Position numbers and translations under genes: made by a program
In this document: in pieces, positions 35,440 through 45,040 of the stretch
Layout of the letters: each line of letters begins with the position of its first letter
Numbering within the stretch: position 1 is the first letter of the stretch
NCBI GenBank assembly: GCA_004353515.1
Contig: SMNZ01000009.1
Location: forward strand, 1-64,000
Direction: 5' to 3'
DNA from: Alteromonadaceae bacterium M269
GTDB lineage: Bacteria; Pseudomonadota; Gammaproteobacteria; Enterobacterales; Alteromonadaceae
DNA length: 64,000 bases
Notes under the pieces: model-generated
The model's input: the letters and a program-made list of their open reading frames with translations, nothing else
Database searches by the model: none
Told to the model about the DNA's origin: nothing

Positions 35440-36975
35440 ATGGGTAAGCGTAATCACACCGTAATTGATGAAGAAGTCGTATTTGAAGAAGGTACCGAGC
35501 TGGTATCTGTTACCGACAAGCGTGGTGTGTTGACTTATGCCAATGAACATTTCTGTCGTATAGCGGGTTACACAGAAGAAGAGTTAGTCGGTAAAAATCA
35601 CAACATTGTTCGACACCCTGATATGCCTAAAGAGGCATTTGCAGATTTATGGGCCAAGTTAAAAATTAATCAAGCTTGGCGCGGAGCAGTGAAAAACCGC
35701 TGTAAAGATGGGCGCTACTACTGGGTTGATGCCTTTGTAACACCGGTTTATGAGGAAGGTCAGTTAACGGGCTATCAATCAGTTCGTACTGTTCTAAAAC
35801 CTGAATATAGAAAACGTGCTGAAGCTTTTTACCGCGAAGTTAACAACAGCAAAAAGGCGGCAAGCACATTAATGGCCAACAGCAAAATGAAAGCTTTGGC
35901 TTATGCTGTGTTGGGGGTAGGGCTTGCTGTTGGTGCTTTATTTGTTCCCTATGTTGCATTCGCGCTGTTGCTATTGCCTTTTATTGTATTCAAGGCAGAG
36001 CTTATTGATATGCCTGGATATTTGGCTCAAGAAAAAAATCGATATGACAGTGTGTCGCGTCGAATTTATTCTGGGAAAGGTGGCATCAGTATCCCTGATT
36101 TTATGGATAAGATGCATGAAGGGAGGATTCGAACAATTATTGGGCGAGTCATTGATAGCACCAGAGAACTAAATCACGGCGTTGGATTCTTAAAAGCCTC
36201 GTCTATTGAAGCGAAGCAAGGTATAGAACAAGAAGCTGATGAAGTTCATCAAGTCTCGGTAGCCATCGAAGAAATGGTCGCGACTATTAACGAAGTAGCA
36301 AACAATACAGCAAGTACTTCACAGCGTGTTGAGTCGGTTCATCACGATTGTAAAATCGCGTCCGATGCCATGGCAGATACGATGGAAAAAGTGTCTAAGC
36401 TAGCAGAAGATGTTTCGAGATCATCTGAAGCTGCGACAGGCCTAGCGGAAGAAGCCGAAACTATTGGCAATGTGATGCAAGAAATTCAGGGAATTGCTGA
36501 TCAAACAAACCTCTTAGCTTTGAATGCGGCCATCGAGGCTGCAAGAGCCGGAGAACATGGTCGTGGCTTCTCTGTTGTTGCCGACGAGGTCCGAGCGCTC
36601 TCAACGCGAACACATGGTGCTACCGAACAGATTAAATCGTCTATCGATGAAATCCAAACGACCTTGCTGAGTTGGTCAGAAACCATGGCGAAGGGCAAAC
36701 AGGATGCCGATAGCTGCGTCGAAGATACATCTAAGACGCGGGAGTTAGTTTCTAAAGTTTATGATGAAGTAACAGCTATTTCTGACCTGTCGATCGAAAT
36801 CTCTACTGCATCAGGTCAACAAAGCGCTGTTGCGCAGGAGATTAGCCGCAACATTACCAACATCAATGACGTCGCTAGAAACAACTTGTTGCAAGCAGAG
36901 ATTGTCGAACGCGAATCTGAAAAAATTCAGAAACGTTCTCAAGCTTTAGCATCGTTGGGATTAACCTTTGGCTAA
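35440..36975 (+). CDS. PAS-domain methyl-accepting chemotaxis protein (Aer-like)
   Basis: This 511-residue protein has an N-terminal cytoplasmic PAS domain (about residues 18-115, with [11 protein letters not shown] and [12 protein letters not shown], as in Aer-type redox sensors). A hydrophobic hairpin at about 150-182 anchors it to the membrane. A signalling domain carries the hairpin tip [21 protein letters not shown]. There is no periplasmic domain, so it senses an internal cue such as energy or redox state. AGGGAG fixes the ATG at 35440, and a longer GTG start is less likely. It is a single gene. Confidence 0.92.
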   Translation: MGKRNHTVIDEEVVFEEGTELVSVTDKRGVLTYANEHFCRIAGYTEEELVGKNHNIVRHPDMPKEAFADLWAKLKINQAWRGAVKNRCKDGRYYWVDAFVTPVYEEGQLTGYQSVRTVLKPEYRKRAEAFYREVNNSKKAASTLMANSKMKALAYAVLGVGLAVGALFVPYVAFALLLLPFIVFKAELIDMPGYLAQEKNRYDSVSRRIYSGKGGISIPDFMDKMHEGRIRTIIGRVIDSTRELNHGVGFLKASSIEAKQGIEQEADEVHQVSVAIEEMVATINEVANNTASTSQRVESVHHDCKIASDAMADTMEKVSKLAEDVSRSSEAATGLAEEAETIGNVMQEIQGIADQTNLLALNAAIEAARAGEHGRGFSVVADEVRALSTRTHGATEQIKSSIDEIQTTLLSWSETMAKGKQDADSCVEDTSKTRELVSKVYDEVTAISDLSIEISTASGQQSAVAQEISRNITNINDVARNNLLQAEIVERESEKIQKRSQALASLGLTFG

Positions 36976-37006
36976 AAGCTGAATTGTATTGCCTGTAAAT
37001 ACGGAG

Positions 37007-37789
37007 CTATAAATTAAGCTGCTTCTTTAATTTATCAGCTCCAGCTCTACTGGTGCTCAATTGGGTGAGCTTATCGTCGTTCATAATGACCATAAGCTTG
37101 CCATTAAACCAACGTTGGATTTCTTTGATCTTATCTAAATTGATGATGTAACTTCGGTGTATCCGCACGAATTTACTTTGCTCTAGAGACTGCTCCAGCT
37201 GACTTAATGTGTCTTCTAATGCATGCTGTTTGCTGCCGTCTGATGCGAAGGTTTGACTATTTTGTGAAGATATATAGAACACTTCATCAGAAGACAAAAT
37301 CTTGATTCTCTCTCCTTGTTTACTGACTAAGCGTGAAGTTTTATCTGTTTCATGACGGGTATTAGGTTCGTATGGCAGGCTAGTCGCTCGTTGTTGCCCA
37401 AGCCAATGTGTGCGAGCTTTATCTATGGCGGCTTTCAATCGAGATAAGGGATAGGGTTTTAACAAATAGTCGATAGAAGCTTGCTCAAACGCTTCTATTG
37501 CGTATTGGTCGTAGGCAGTCGTGTAGATAATGAGTGGTTGGTAGTTCAGCAAGGAAAGTAAATCCAGGCCATTGATTTCAGGCATCTGAATATCCAGTAG
37601 AACTAAATCGGGTTGCTCTTCGTTGATTAAGTCGATGGCTTCTTTACCTGTTGTTGCGTAACCAACTACTTCTATATCGGGTATCAGTCCTAGTTGATGT
37701 TTTAACTTATCTCTTGCTGGTTGTTCATCATCAGCGTAAATAACTGTTAGTTTAAGGTTATTTTGATGCGTCATGTCATTAATTGCCAT
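37007..37789 (-). CDS. LytTR-family response regulator
   Basis: This 260-residue protein has a receiver domain (about 13-130) with phospho-Asp66 (LLDIQMPEING) and Lys in LLKPY. After a linker comes a LytTR DNA-binding domain (about 160-258) with VRIHRSYIINLDKI. Its ATG lies inside the end of the LytS-like kinase gene (11-bp overlap) with GGAG at good spacing, so the pair is translationally coupled. It converges on the chemoreceptor gene. The target is probably nearby or the upstream amidohydrolase. Confidence 0.94.
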   Translation of the reverse strand: MAINDMTHQNNLKLTVIYADDEQPARDKLKHQLGLIPDIEVVGYATTGKEAIDLINEEQPDLVLLDIQMPEINGLDLLSLLNYQPLIIYTTAYDQYAIEAFEQASIDYLLKPYPLSRLKAAIDKARTHWLGQQRATSLPYEPNTRHETDKTSRLVSKQGERIKILSSDEVFYISSQNSQTFASDGSKQHALEDTLSQLEQSLEQSKFVRIHRSYIINLDKIKEIQRWFNGKLMVIMNDDKLTQLSTSRAGADKLKKQLNL

Positions 37790-38768
37790 ATCGCATCTCC
37801 ATAGTCACTATTGCTCCGTTATCGTTATCCAAACTCAGTTTTCCATCTTTAAGCTGGGCAACACGCTGGTGAAGGTTTTTCATTCCTATGCCTTGTCCAA
37901 AGCCTTTATCTAATACTTCTTTGGGAAAGCCAATGCCGTTGTCTTTAACTTTAACAGTTAGCCTTCCTTGGTTCGTCGTTATTGAAATTACGATGTTGAG
38001 AGAGATTTTCTTAGCGTTGTGTTTTACGGCGTTTTCAACAATGGGTTGTAAGATTAACGGCGGAAGCTCTATGCCCTCGATTGTTTCCGGCAGTACAAAT
38101 TCAATATTTAACCTGTCGCCAAATCGTGCCTTTTCGATAGCAATGTATTTGTTAATGACGTCGATTTCTTTTTGGAGTGACACAACTTTAGCGTCTGCGG
38201 TGTCCAGCGAGTAACGCAGAATGTCTGCTAACTCATGTAATACATCGTCAGCCAGATCAGGGTTGGTATGAATATAAGCCGATATAGTGTTTAAGCTATT
38301 AAACATAAAATGAGGGTTGAGTTGATATCTTAATGTGGCTAACTGTGCTTCCTTGCGGGCGTGCTTTTCACTGTTTGCTTTGCGATTAGTTTCAATAAAT
38401 CGGCAAACGAAATAAATAGGCGTTGACCAAATGAACCCTCCGAAGAAGACAAAGCCGCCCATGCTGCAGTAGTCACTATAGGCCAGTTGTAAAACCTGAT
38501 CAGTGACGAACATGCCAAAAGTCAGCGAAGCAAAAGATATCAACCACTCTGCAAGCGTATTCTGACGCCAAAGACTTCTTAACTTCAGTATTAGAGAGCC
38601 TGCAAACCAAACAGGAAGCCAGTAGAAGCACACGAACCAAATGGTACCTGCCTGAAGAGTTTCCCAAGAAACCGGAGACGCGCCTACTAATATAAGGCCC
38701 AGTACGTAGCAAGTGTCGATGATTAATAAGGCGAAAAAACTGTATCGAAAGAATGGATGCTTCAGCAT
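37779..38768 (-). CDS. LytS-type sensor histidine kinase
   Basis: This 329-residue protein has an N-terminal half of four to five membrane helices with short loops. The His_kinase domain LNPHFMFNSLNT has its phospho-His near residue 155, and an HATPase domain carries PLILQPIVENAVKH and DNGIGFP. It belongs to the LytS/YehU class, which pairs with LytTR regulators such as the overlapping gene. It lies 83 bp downstream of the amidohydrolase-CIA30 gene on the same strand. Confidence 0.93.
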   Translation of the reverse strand: MLKHPFFRYSFFALLIIDTCYVLGLILVGASPVSWETLQAGTIWFVCFYWLPVWFAGSLILKLRSLWRQNTLAEWLISFASLTFGMFVTDQVLQLAYSDYCSMGGFVFFGGFIWSTPIYFVCRFIETNRKANSEKHARKEAQLATLRYQLNPHFMFNSLNTISAYIHTNPDLADDVLHELADILRYSLDTADAKVVSLQKEIDVINKYIAIEKARFGDRLNIEFVLPETIEGIELPPLILQPIVENAVKHNAKKISLNIVISITTNQGRLTVKVKDNGIGFPKEVLDKGFGQGIGMKNLHQRVAQLKDGKLSLDNDNGAIVTMEMRYGN

Positions 38769-38851
38769 AGGTTTTTGTACTAACTTAATTTGAATTTATT
38801 GTTGTTAAACAAGCTCTCGAACGATAATGATTCGAGGGCAATGCTTTTGTT

Positions 38852-40714
38852 TTAGTAGTATTCAATAGAGCTTAACACTAATGCGTTGTCGTTATTACCC
38901 TGACTGGTTTGCGAGCGCCATAATAAGCTCAACCCTGACAACTGCTTAGCTGACCACTCTATAGGGGCTCCAAAGCCGACTTGCTTTAGACTGCTGAAAG
39001 GGATTTCAACCGTCTTCCAGTCTGAAGATGGAAGAAGCATGGTTGTGAAGTGATCCCAATCTTTGACTTTCGCATGGTACAAAGAAAAGTGAAAAGGTGT
39101 TTTTGAACCTTTATATGTAAGTCTAACCCCGGTGAAACTAGAAGCATCCGCTGGTTTATTGAATACTATCTCAGCCCCACTCCATGCACCGAAGTTTGTT
39201 GGTTTACCTAGAGTCGTTGTGATTGAAACACCATCTTTTATTGGTTCAACCTTAGCTGTTGAACTGCCTGATAATGCTGAATCGCTCAAAGAATGCCATT
39301 GCGTGCTTCTATCTAGGTTATCAATGGTGTTCGCTGTGACTTTTTTAGCTTCAACTTTGACATGACACTCGGCACCCAGAGGTGTTGTTTGTTGGTTCGT
39401 TTGCATTAAAAGCTGACGATCAACGGAATCCCCCGATTTGTATATAGCATCAATGGAAGAAAGATGTTTTAGGTCATCCAAAGGGTTTTGCTGTAATAGA
39501 CTGAATGTCGCTTCATGCCCTTTTGCGAATCCACCAATGCTTTCATCTTGTCCTAGTATTCTGGCAGCATTTGAAGTAGCTGCATTGATAACTTGTGCAG
39601 GTGTTAACCCCGCTGTTTGCAGTGCTCTTAGCTCGTTGTGCAGACCAACGCCGTGCAATGTATATGGATTACCGGCGTCAGAACCTGCGCCTATCAAAAC
39701 TCCCGCATCATGAAGCCTCTGAATATTCTGATAGGCAATATCTCGTCTTTTCCACGACATCTCTTTCCACAAGGGAACAGAAGGAACTTCTTTGAATAGA
39801 CAATTTAGCAGCTTGTCATGAACGCTTGTTAGTAAATCAGATTGATGGCTGACGCCTTGTTCGTGTTTCTCATAACTATGGTTATGCATAACAGCTAGAG
39901 TCGGTATGTAACCTACCTTGTTATCTAGCATAAGTTGAATAAATTCATCGTCAATGGGCTCATTGTTTATACCATGAGCTAGCGCTGTTGCACCTGCTCG
40001 TATCGCTCTTTTGGCATCCTTGAGTGACGATACGTGCACAAAATAAGGGAGGTTAGCTTCCTTGGAATGTTTTCCAATAATGGCGAGCTGTTCATCTGTT
40101 AGCGTTGGTCTGCTTCTGCCGAACGATTCGATAACGGCTTTGGTTAGATGTGGTTTTCTATCGATATGTTGCTGCCACAGTTTCTCAATGGACGCGTTAT
40201 CTGTGACCTCTAACGCACTTCCACCAAACTGCGTTCCATGCCCACCAGGATTAGTAAATAAAGTACCTGCATAGAATAGGTTAGGCGTTGCGTTACTTTC
40301 TTTTAATTTTTCAGCCTCGTTTAACGTTGTGTCGAACGAAAACAAATCTGCGATATGAGTGACACCTAAATACAGATTTGTATTGAACGCAGCGGAAACG
40401 GGAAGATATTGAAAATCGGCACCAAAATTACTGCCTGAGGATCCGAGGTGAACATGCAGATCCGTTAAGCCAGGCACAGCATACTTCCCTTGTGCATCAA
40501 TGGATTCATCGGCGGCCTTGGGGGCTTTTGCCATTTCAGTGACGTCGATGATTTTTCCATCGTCGATGTAAAGTCGGCTAGGTTGTGTGAATTGACCGCT
40601 ATCGGACTGATAAAGTCGAACATTGTCGATTCTCAAATCTATTGCATTAACAGTGCTCGATAAAATACAAGCTGCTGAGAATAAGATAGATAATGGTTTG
40701 ATTTTATTAGCCAT
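38852..40714 (-). CDS. Exported amidohydrolase with C-terminal CIA30-like domain
   Basis: This 620-residue protein has a signal peptide (1-24). An imidazolonepropionase/prolidase-like amidohydrolase domain (about 25-430) has metal-binding HVH (His87, His89), later HVSS, AHGIN and GSDAG. The tail (about 465-620) has a jelly-roll pattern (FGAWSGAEIVF, GVRLTYKG, HFTTMLLPSSDW, LSGLSLLWRS) that resembles the CIA30 carbohydrate-binding-like domain. Its reaction is unknown. Hydrolysis of an amide, ester or dipeptide in the periplasm is likely. The same strand continues with a LytS/LytTR pair. Confidence 0.83.
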   Translation of the reverse strand: MANKIKPLSILFSAACILSSTVNAIDLRIDNVRLYQSDSGQFTQPSRLYIDDGKIIDVTEMAKAPKAADESIDAQGKYAVPGLTDLHVHLGSSGSNFGADFQYLPVSAAFNTNLYLGVTHIADLFSFDTTLNEAEKLKESNATPNLFYAGTLFTNPGGHGTQFGGSALEVTDNASIEKLWQQHIDRKPHLTKAVIESFGRSRPTLTDEQLAIIGKHSKEANLPYFVHVSSLKDAKRAIRAGATALAHGINNEPIDDEFIQLMLDNKVGYIPTLAVMHNHSYEKHEQGVSHQSDLLTSVHDKLLNCLFKEVPSVPLWKEMSWKRRDIAYQNIQRLHDAGVLIGAGSDAGNPYTLHGVGLHNELRALQTAGLTPAQVINAATSNAARILGQDESIGGFAKGHEATFSLLQQNPLDDLKHLSSIDAIYKSGDSVDRQLLMQTNQQTTPLGAECHVKVEAKKVTANTIDNLDRSTQWHSLSDSALSGSSTAKVEPIKDGVSITTTLGKPTNFGAWSGAEIVFNKPADASSFTGVRLTYKGSKTPFHFSLYHAKVKDWDHFTTMLLPSSDWKTVEIPFSSLKQVGFGAPIEWSAKQLSGLSLLWRSQTSQGNNDNALVLSSIEYY

Positions 40715-40852
40715 AATTTGAATCCTTGATGTTTAATCTTGAACTCAAATTATGCTTAATATGCTGTTCTGTCCGTCGTTTACCTCTGAATCGACATTAT
40801 TGATGGCTGAATCGACAAAAAAGTATGCTGACCTTTATAGCGGATAAGGGCG

Positions 40853-41872
40853 CTATTGAACCAATAACGATTCCAATTCATTTAAAGCCTGTTGTTTATC
40901 AAAAGATTTTGCTGATGCAAATGCGGCAGCTTCTGCTTGTTCTGCACGTTGTTGATGAATACCTTCCAGCCGTGGAATGATTTCGGCTATTTCCTGCATC
41001 TCTTCGAACTCACCGTTGCAATGCAGTGCTATGTCACACCCAGCTTCCAAAGCACCTGTTACTCTATCCTGAATACTGCCGGATAGTGCTTTCATATTGA
41101 CGTCGTCGCTCATGAGAAGCCCTTGGAACCCCATATCGCCGCGAATAACTTCATTGATCACTTTAGGGCTTAGCGTTGCAGCTGCATTTGCATCTACATT
41201 TTCATACACGATGTGGGCCGACATAAACATGCTTTCCTGATTGAAGGCCTGGAATGGTTGAAAGTCAGAAGCACGAAGTTCTTCTGCGGTGGCATTTACG
41301 CGAGGTAATTCGAAGTGACTATCAGAAGTTGCTCGGCCGTGCCCCGGAACATGTTTAACAACAGGAGCTACCCCCGCGTGTTTTAGACCTTCGACAACTT
41401 GATGTGCCAAGGCAATCACAGATTCCGCGTTGTCGCCATATGCTCGCTCAGTCACTATGGGAGAGGCGTTGGGTTTCGCTACATCAACCATAGGTGCACA
41501 ATTGACGTTGATTCCTAAGGTTTTGAGGTCATGACCAATTAATCTGTAATTGAGGTACATGGCTCGCAGTGCCTTCTTGGGTTCTTGGAGATACATCTCG
41601 GCGAAAAGTGTTGGGCTTGGTGGAAGTCGCCAGAAGGTTTCTGGAAGCCTTGAAACACGGCCCCCTTCCTGATCAATTAAAATAGGGACGTCATTTCTTT
41701 CAACTGTATTTTTCATACTCGCAACGAGCTGAGCCAATTGTGTCGGAGACTCAATATTGCGCGAAAATAAAATAAATCCCCAAGGTTTAACTTGTTTGAA
41801 TAATTGGATTTCTGCGGGGGTTAGTTCTAATCCGTGACAGCCGAAAATAACGCGACTTGAAGACACACTCAT
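40853..41872 (-). CDS. nagZ: Beta-N-acetylhexosaminidase (peptidoglycan recycling, GH3)
   Basis: Cytoplasmic removal of N-acetylglucosamine from anhydromuropeptides. The 339-residue form is normal for Gram-negative NagZ. GH3 marks are LIDQEGGRV, KHVPGHGRATSDSH (catalytic-loop His) and LLMSDDVNM with the nucleophile Asp. The ATG at 41872 gives the usual N-terminus, and the in-frame extension to 41923 is not needed. It is divergent from a sodium symporter by about 75 bp, with anmK beyond it. Confidence 0.95.
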   Translation of the reverse strand: MSVSSSRVIFGCHGLELTPAEIQLFKQVKPWGFILFSRNIESPTQLAQLVASMKNTVERNDVPILIDQEGGRVSRLPETFWRLPPSPTLFAEMYLQEPKKALRAMYLNYRLIGHDLKTLGINVNCAPMVDVAKPNASPIVTERAYGDNAESVIALAHQVVEGLKHAGVAPVVKHVPGHGRATSDSHFELPRVNATAEELRASDFQPFQAFNQESMFMSAHIVYENVDANAAATLSPKVINEVIRGDMGFQGLLMSDDVNMKALSGSIQDRVTGALEAGCDIALHCNGEFEEMQEIAEIIPRLEGIHQQRAEQAEAAAFASAKSFDKQQALNELESLLVQ

Positions 41873-41946
41873 TGTGGAAAGCTCTATTGATAACGTAAAG
41901 TAGATACTATACGCAATACTCACTATGAGATAAAACAGGTAACTGA

Positions 41947-43539
41947 GTGAATTCCGGATTTTCAGTACTGGATTGGATAATCGTTGTGGCTTATTTATTG
42001 ATACTTTTTGCTATCGGTAAATATTTCGCCAAAAAACAAGCCAAACAAACGCAAGATTTTTTCCTCGGCGAAAGGCAAATGTCGCTATGGGTTGTTGCTA
42101 TCTCTGTATTGGCAACGACTCAATCTGCAGCAACTTTTTTAGGTGGCCCCGACCAGGGTTATGGTGGGAACTTTACCTATGTATCTAGCAATATCGGTGC
42201 GTTGATTGCCGTTGCTTTTGTTGTGCTTGTCTTACTGCCACGTTTCTATCAACTTAGAGTAACAACCGTTTATAACCTGCTTGAAACTCGTATTAGCTCT
42301 GGAGCTATGCGAGCCGCTGGTGGTATGTATTTAATCGGAAGAGTGTTTGCCAGCGGTGCCCGGCTTTATCTAGCCGCTATCGCTGTCTCTATGATTTTGT
42401 TTGCGAACGTTAATGCTAACAGCATTTTTATCTCAGCGTTATTAATGACCACTATAGGTTTTTTGATGACCTTTATGGGCGGAATACGCTCGGTTATTTG
42501 GAGTGACTTAGTCCAGTTTCTTATCTACATGTCTGCGGCGGTTGCAGCACTTTATAGCCTGGTTATGCATATTGATGTGGATTACAACACAATTATTGAT
42601 GCGCTACAGAATGTGCCGGTAACTGGCACTGAGGATGCGTTAACTCAAAATAAGCTACAGCTCTTTGATTTGAGTTTAGATTTAACCAAGCCTTTCACTC
42701 TTTTATCTATTGTATTCGGGATCACACTGCTGTTGATTGGTAACTATGGCTTAGATCAAGATACGACACAGCGCTTATTAACGTGCAAGGATGAGAGTGA
42801 AAGTGGTAAAGCTCTTATCTTTTCAGCGCTTATCGCTATTCCAATTGGTTTTGTTTTTGTTGCAATAGGTCAAATGCTCTACCTGTTTTATCAACGTCCT
42901 GACCTTATGATTCAGGCAGCTTCATCTGAAGTACACCAGCTGTTTGAGGGGGAGCGAATTACCATTTTCATGCACTACATTCTCAATGAAATTCCCATTG
43001 GATTAAGAGGTTTTATGGTGGTTGGTGTGATATCAGCGGCTATATCGACGTTAAACTCTGGAATTAACTCTATGGCATCTGTAGCGATACATGATTTTTA
43101 TAAGCCATGGTTAACAAAAAGCAAAGTGGTGGAGGATGCGCACTTTGTGTTCGCTGGGAAGGTTGCGATGGCGTTAGTTGGTTTCGCATTGTTCGCTATG
43201 TCGATATTGTGTTTCTATTGGCAACGTTACACTGAAATGCCGCTCTTAGACTTTGCATTATCTGTCATGGTGTTTGCGTATTCTGGGTTGCTTGGCGTGT
43301 TCTTCGTGGTTGTCTTCACAAAAAGAGGTTCCGAGATGTCTGTGTATCTCGCATTAGCAACCGGTTTTCTCGTTTCTCTTATCCAGCAGCCCTATATTGT
43401 TGAATTTATTGGATTGCCGACTGTTATTGGAGCCATGGCATTTACCTGGAAGCTTTGTATTGGCACTTTACTGGTTTTTGTTGTTTGTATTTTAGGTAGC
43501 CGAGAGCGAGGTGTTCAAATTCTTAGTCAGGAAAACTGA
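41947..43539 (+). CDS. Sodium:solute symporter (SSS family) in a peptidoglycan-recycling context
   Basis: This 530-residue protein has about 13 hydrophobic helices. The N-terminal helix LDWIIVVAYLLILFAIG is followed by DFFLGER and TTQSAATFLGGPDQGY, as in SSS-family Na+ cotransporters. The sugar- or acid-binding residues cannot be read by eye. It starts at GTG (41947) with an AGG site. The gene lies between nagZ and anmK and its 3' end overlaps that of anmK by 17 bp, so it may carry a cell-wall sugar such as anhydro-MurNAc or GlcNAc. This is inference from position. Confidence 0.88.
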   Translation: MNSGFSVLDWIIVVAYLLILFAIGKYFAKKQAKQTQDFFLGERQMSLWVVAISVLATTQSAATFLGGPDQGYGGNFTYVSSNIGALIAVAFVVLVLLPRFYQLRVTTVYNLLETRISSGAMRAAGGMYLIGRVFASGARLYLAAIAVSMILFANVNANSIFISALLMTTIGFLMTFMGGIRSVIWSDLVQFLIYMSAAVAALYSLVMHIDVDYNTIIDALQNVPVTGTEDALTQNKLQLFDLSLDLTKPFTLLSIVFGITLLLIGNYGLDQDTTQRLLTCKDESESGKALIFSALIAIPIGFVFVAIGQMLYLFYQRPDLMIQAASSEVHQLFEGERITIFMHYILNEIPIGLRGFMVVGVISAAISTLNSGINSMASVAIHDFYKPWLTKSKVVEDAHFVFAGKVAMALVGFALFAMSILCFYWQRYTEMPLLDFALSVMVFAYSGLLGVFFVVVFTKRGSEMSVYLALATGFLVSLIQQPYIVEFIGLPTVIGAMAFTWKLCIGTLLVFVVCILGSRERGVQILSQEN

Positions 43540-44725
43540 TTTTCCCCATACTCGTATTAGGTAAGTTGGGCTGATTGTTCGCAAACGTTTCTGAAGAGCC
43601 AGATAGGCACTCATTGGCGAGTAACGCAAACAACATGGCTTCTTTTGCATCGGGATTAACGCCTAGTTCATTTGTAGATTTTATCCTGAGCGAAGGGTGT
43701 AGGGATTTTAAATTTTCTAGTAACAGTGGGTTATGGATGCCACCACCACTGGCATAAACGACTATATCATCAAGCTGCGGGTGACATTTAACCAGAGCAT
43801 TGTAGATACACTCTGCTGAAAAGTAATTCAATGTCGCCATGCAGTTTTCTATACCCAAGTCGCTGCAATTTGCTTTTTGTTTTGACTCTTCCAAGTATCC
43901 CAAATTGAATAGCTCAGGCCCTGTTGTTTTTGGGAATTTCTGTGTAAAGAATGAATGATCGTGGAGTGCGTTTAACAATTCCAGGTTGACGGAACCCGCT
44001 TTTGCAATCTTGGCGTCTTTATCATAGCTATTTGCACTACTGGCCTGTTGTGCAAGAGCATCCATCATAGTATTGCCTGGACCAATATCTGTGCTGAAAG
44101 TCTGATCAATATCCCTGGATTTGGGCAAGTAAGTTAAGTTCGCGATACCGCCAATGTTCAGCATGATACGATTTTCATTGGGATTAGAGAAGATCAGATA
44201 ATCACCATACATGACCAAAGGCGCACCCTGCCCACCGGCTGCTATGTGCTTTTGCCTGAAATCACTGATAGTCATAATCCCTGTTTCGTGAGCGATATGA
44301 TCTCCATCACCTATCTGTAAGGTAGCGTTAGGCATATTGGATAATTGATGGTGGTCGATAGGACTGTGATAAATGGTTTGTCCGTGACTAGCAATGCAGT
44401 CGATATCGTCATGTCTAATGGTTTGGTTCTTTATAAATTGGTTTATCATTTGACCGTGCTGACGACCAATCCACGCATTTATTAAGGTTAAGTGTTGTAT
44501 GTCACCTTGGCGCTTAGAGAATATTTTCTGGACGTTCTCGCGGTATTCTTGACCATATTCGATGGTCTGAAAAGCTTCTAATCGTATTTTGGTATGGACC
44601 TCCGAATCCGTAATCCTGCACAGGGCGATATCTAAGCCGTCAAGTGAAGTTCCGCTCATAAGACCGATGATCAACCTTTCTTTTTTTTGGGCGGTGTTAA
44701 AGAGCTTTTGAATATGGGAGTGCAT
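43523..44725 (-). CDS. anmK: Anhydro-N-acetylmuramic acid kinase
   Basis: Opens the anhydro ring and phosphorylates anhydro-MurNAc to MurNAc-6-phosphate during cell-wall recycling. This 400-residue protein has the ATP-binding start GLMSGTSLDGLD, with conserved ASHGQTIYH, LNIGGIANLTYLP and TDIGPGNTMMDAL. The length is slightly above the usual 370-380. It is convergent with the SSS symporter. murQ is not in the window. Confidence 0.95.
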   Translation of the reverse strand: MHSHIQKLFNTAQKKERLIIGLMSGTSLDGLDIALCRITDSEVHTKIRLEAFQTIEYGQEYRENVQKIFSKRQGDIQHLTLINAWIGRQHGQMINQFIKNQTIRHDDIDCIASHGQTIYHSPIDHHQLSNMPNATLQIGDGDHIAHETGIMTISDFRQKHIAAGGQGAPLVMYGDYLIFSNPNENRIMLNIGGIANLTYLPKSRDIDQTFSTDIGPGNTMMDALAQQASSANSYDKDAKIAKAGSVNLELLNALHDHSFFTQKFPKTTGPELFNLGYLEESKQKANCSDLGIENCMATLNYFSAECIYNALVKCHPQLDDIVVYASGGGIHNPLLLENLKSLHPSLRIKSTNELGVNPDAKEAMLFALLANECLSGSSETFANNQPNLPNTSMGKISFPD

Positions 44726-45040
44726 AGTACTCAGTTGAGAGATCAGTTTGAGGATATATTATTCCCTTTCTCAAAGTGCATAAAGAGCAACAGGCACTAA
44801 TCTGTTCCCATTTACTTCGATTAAGTCATCCCGTTAAAGGAAGTTTCGAGTAGCTGAATAAAAACTGAACACCCAAAGTAATTAGACTAAAGGATAGCGT
44901 TATTGGAATTTACTTTTAAAAAAGTCGCCGAACACGCTAATTTTCTGGCTTTACGGCAACTTTTTTTAGTAAAAAGCTAGGTTTTTGGCCTTTATTTTGC
45001 TCTAATCCTATATGAATAATTAAATCAATAATTTACGAGT
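44726..45040. other. Divergent anmK / MSHA-locus intergenic region
   Basis: This 315-bp AT-rich region must carry the anmK promoter (minus) and the promoter of the long MSHA operon (plus). A weak sigma-70 candidate is TTGGCC (44985-44990) with TATATG (45009-45014) at 18-bp spacing. I see no ORF or strong hairpin. Confidence 0.45.
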
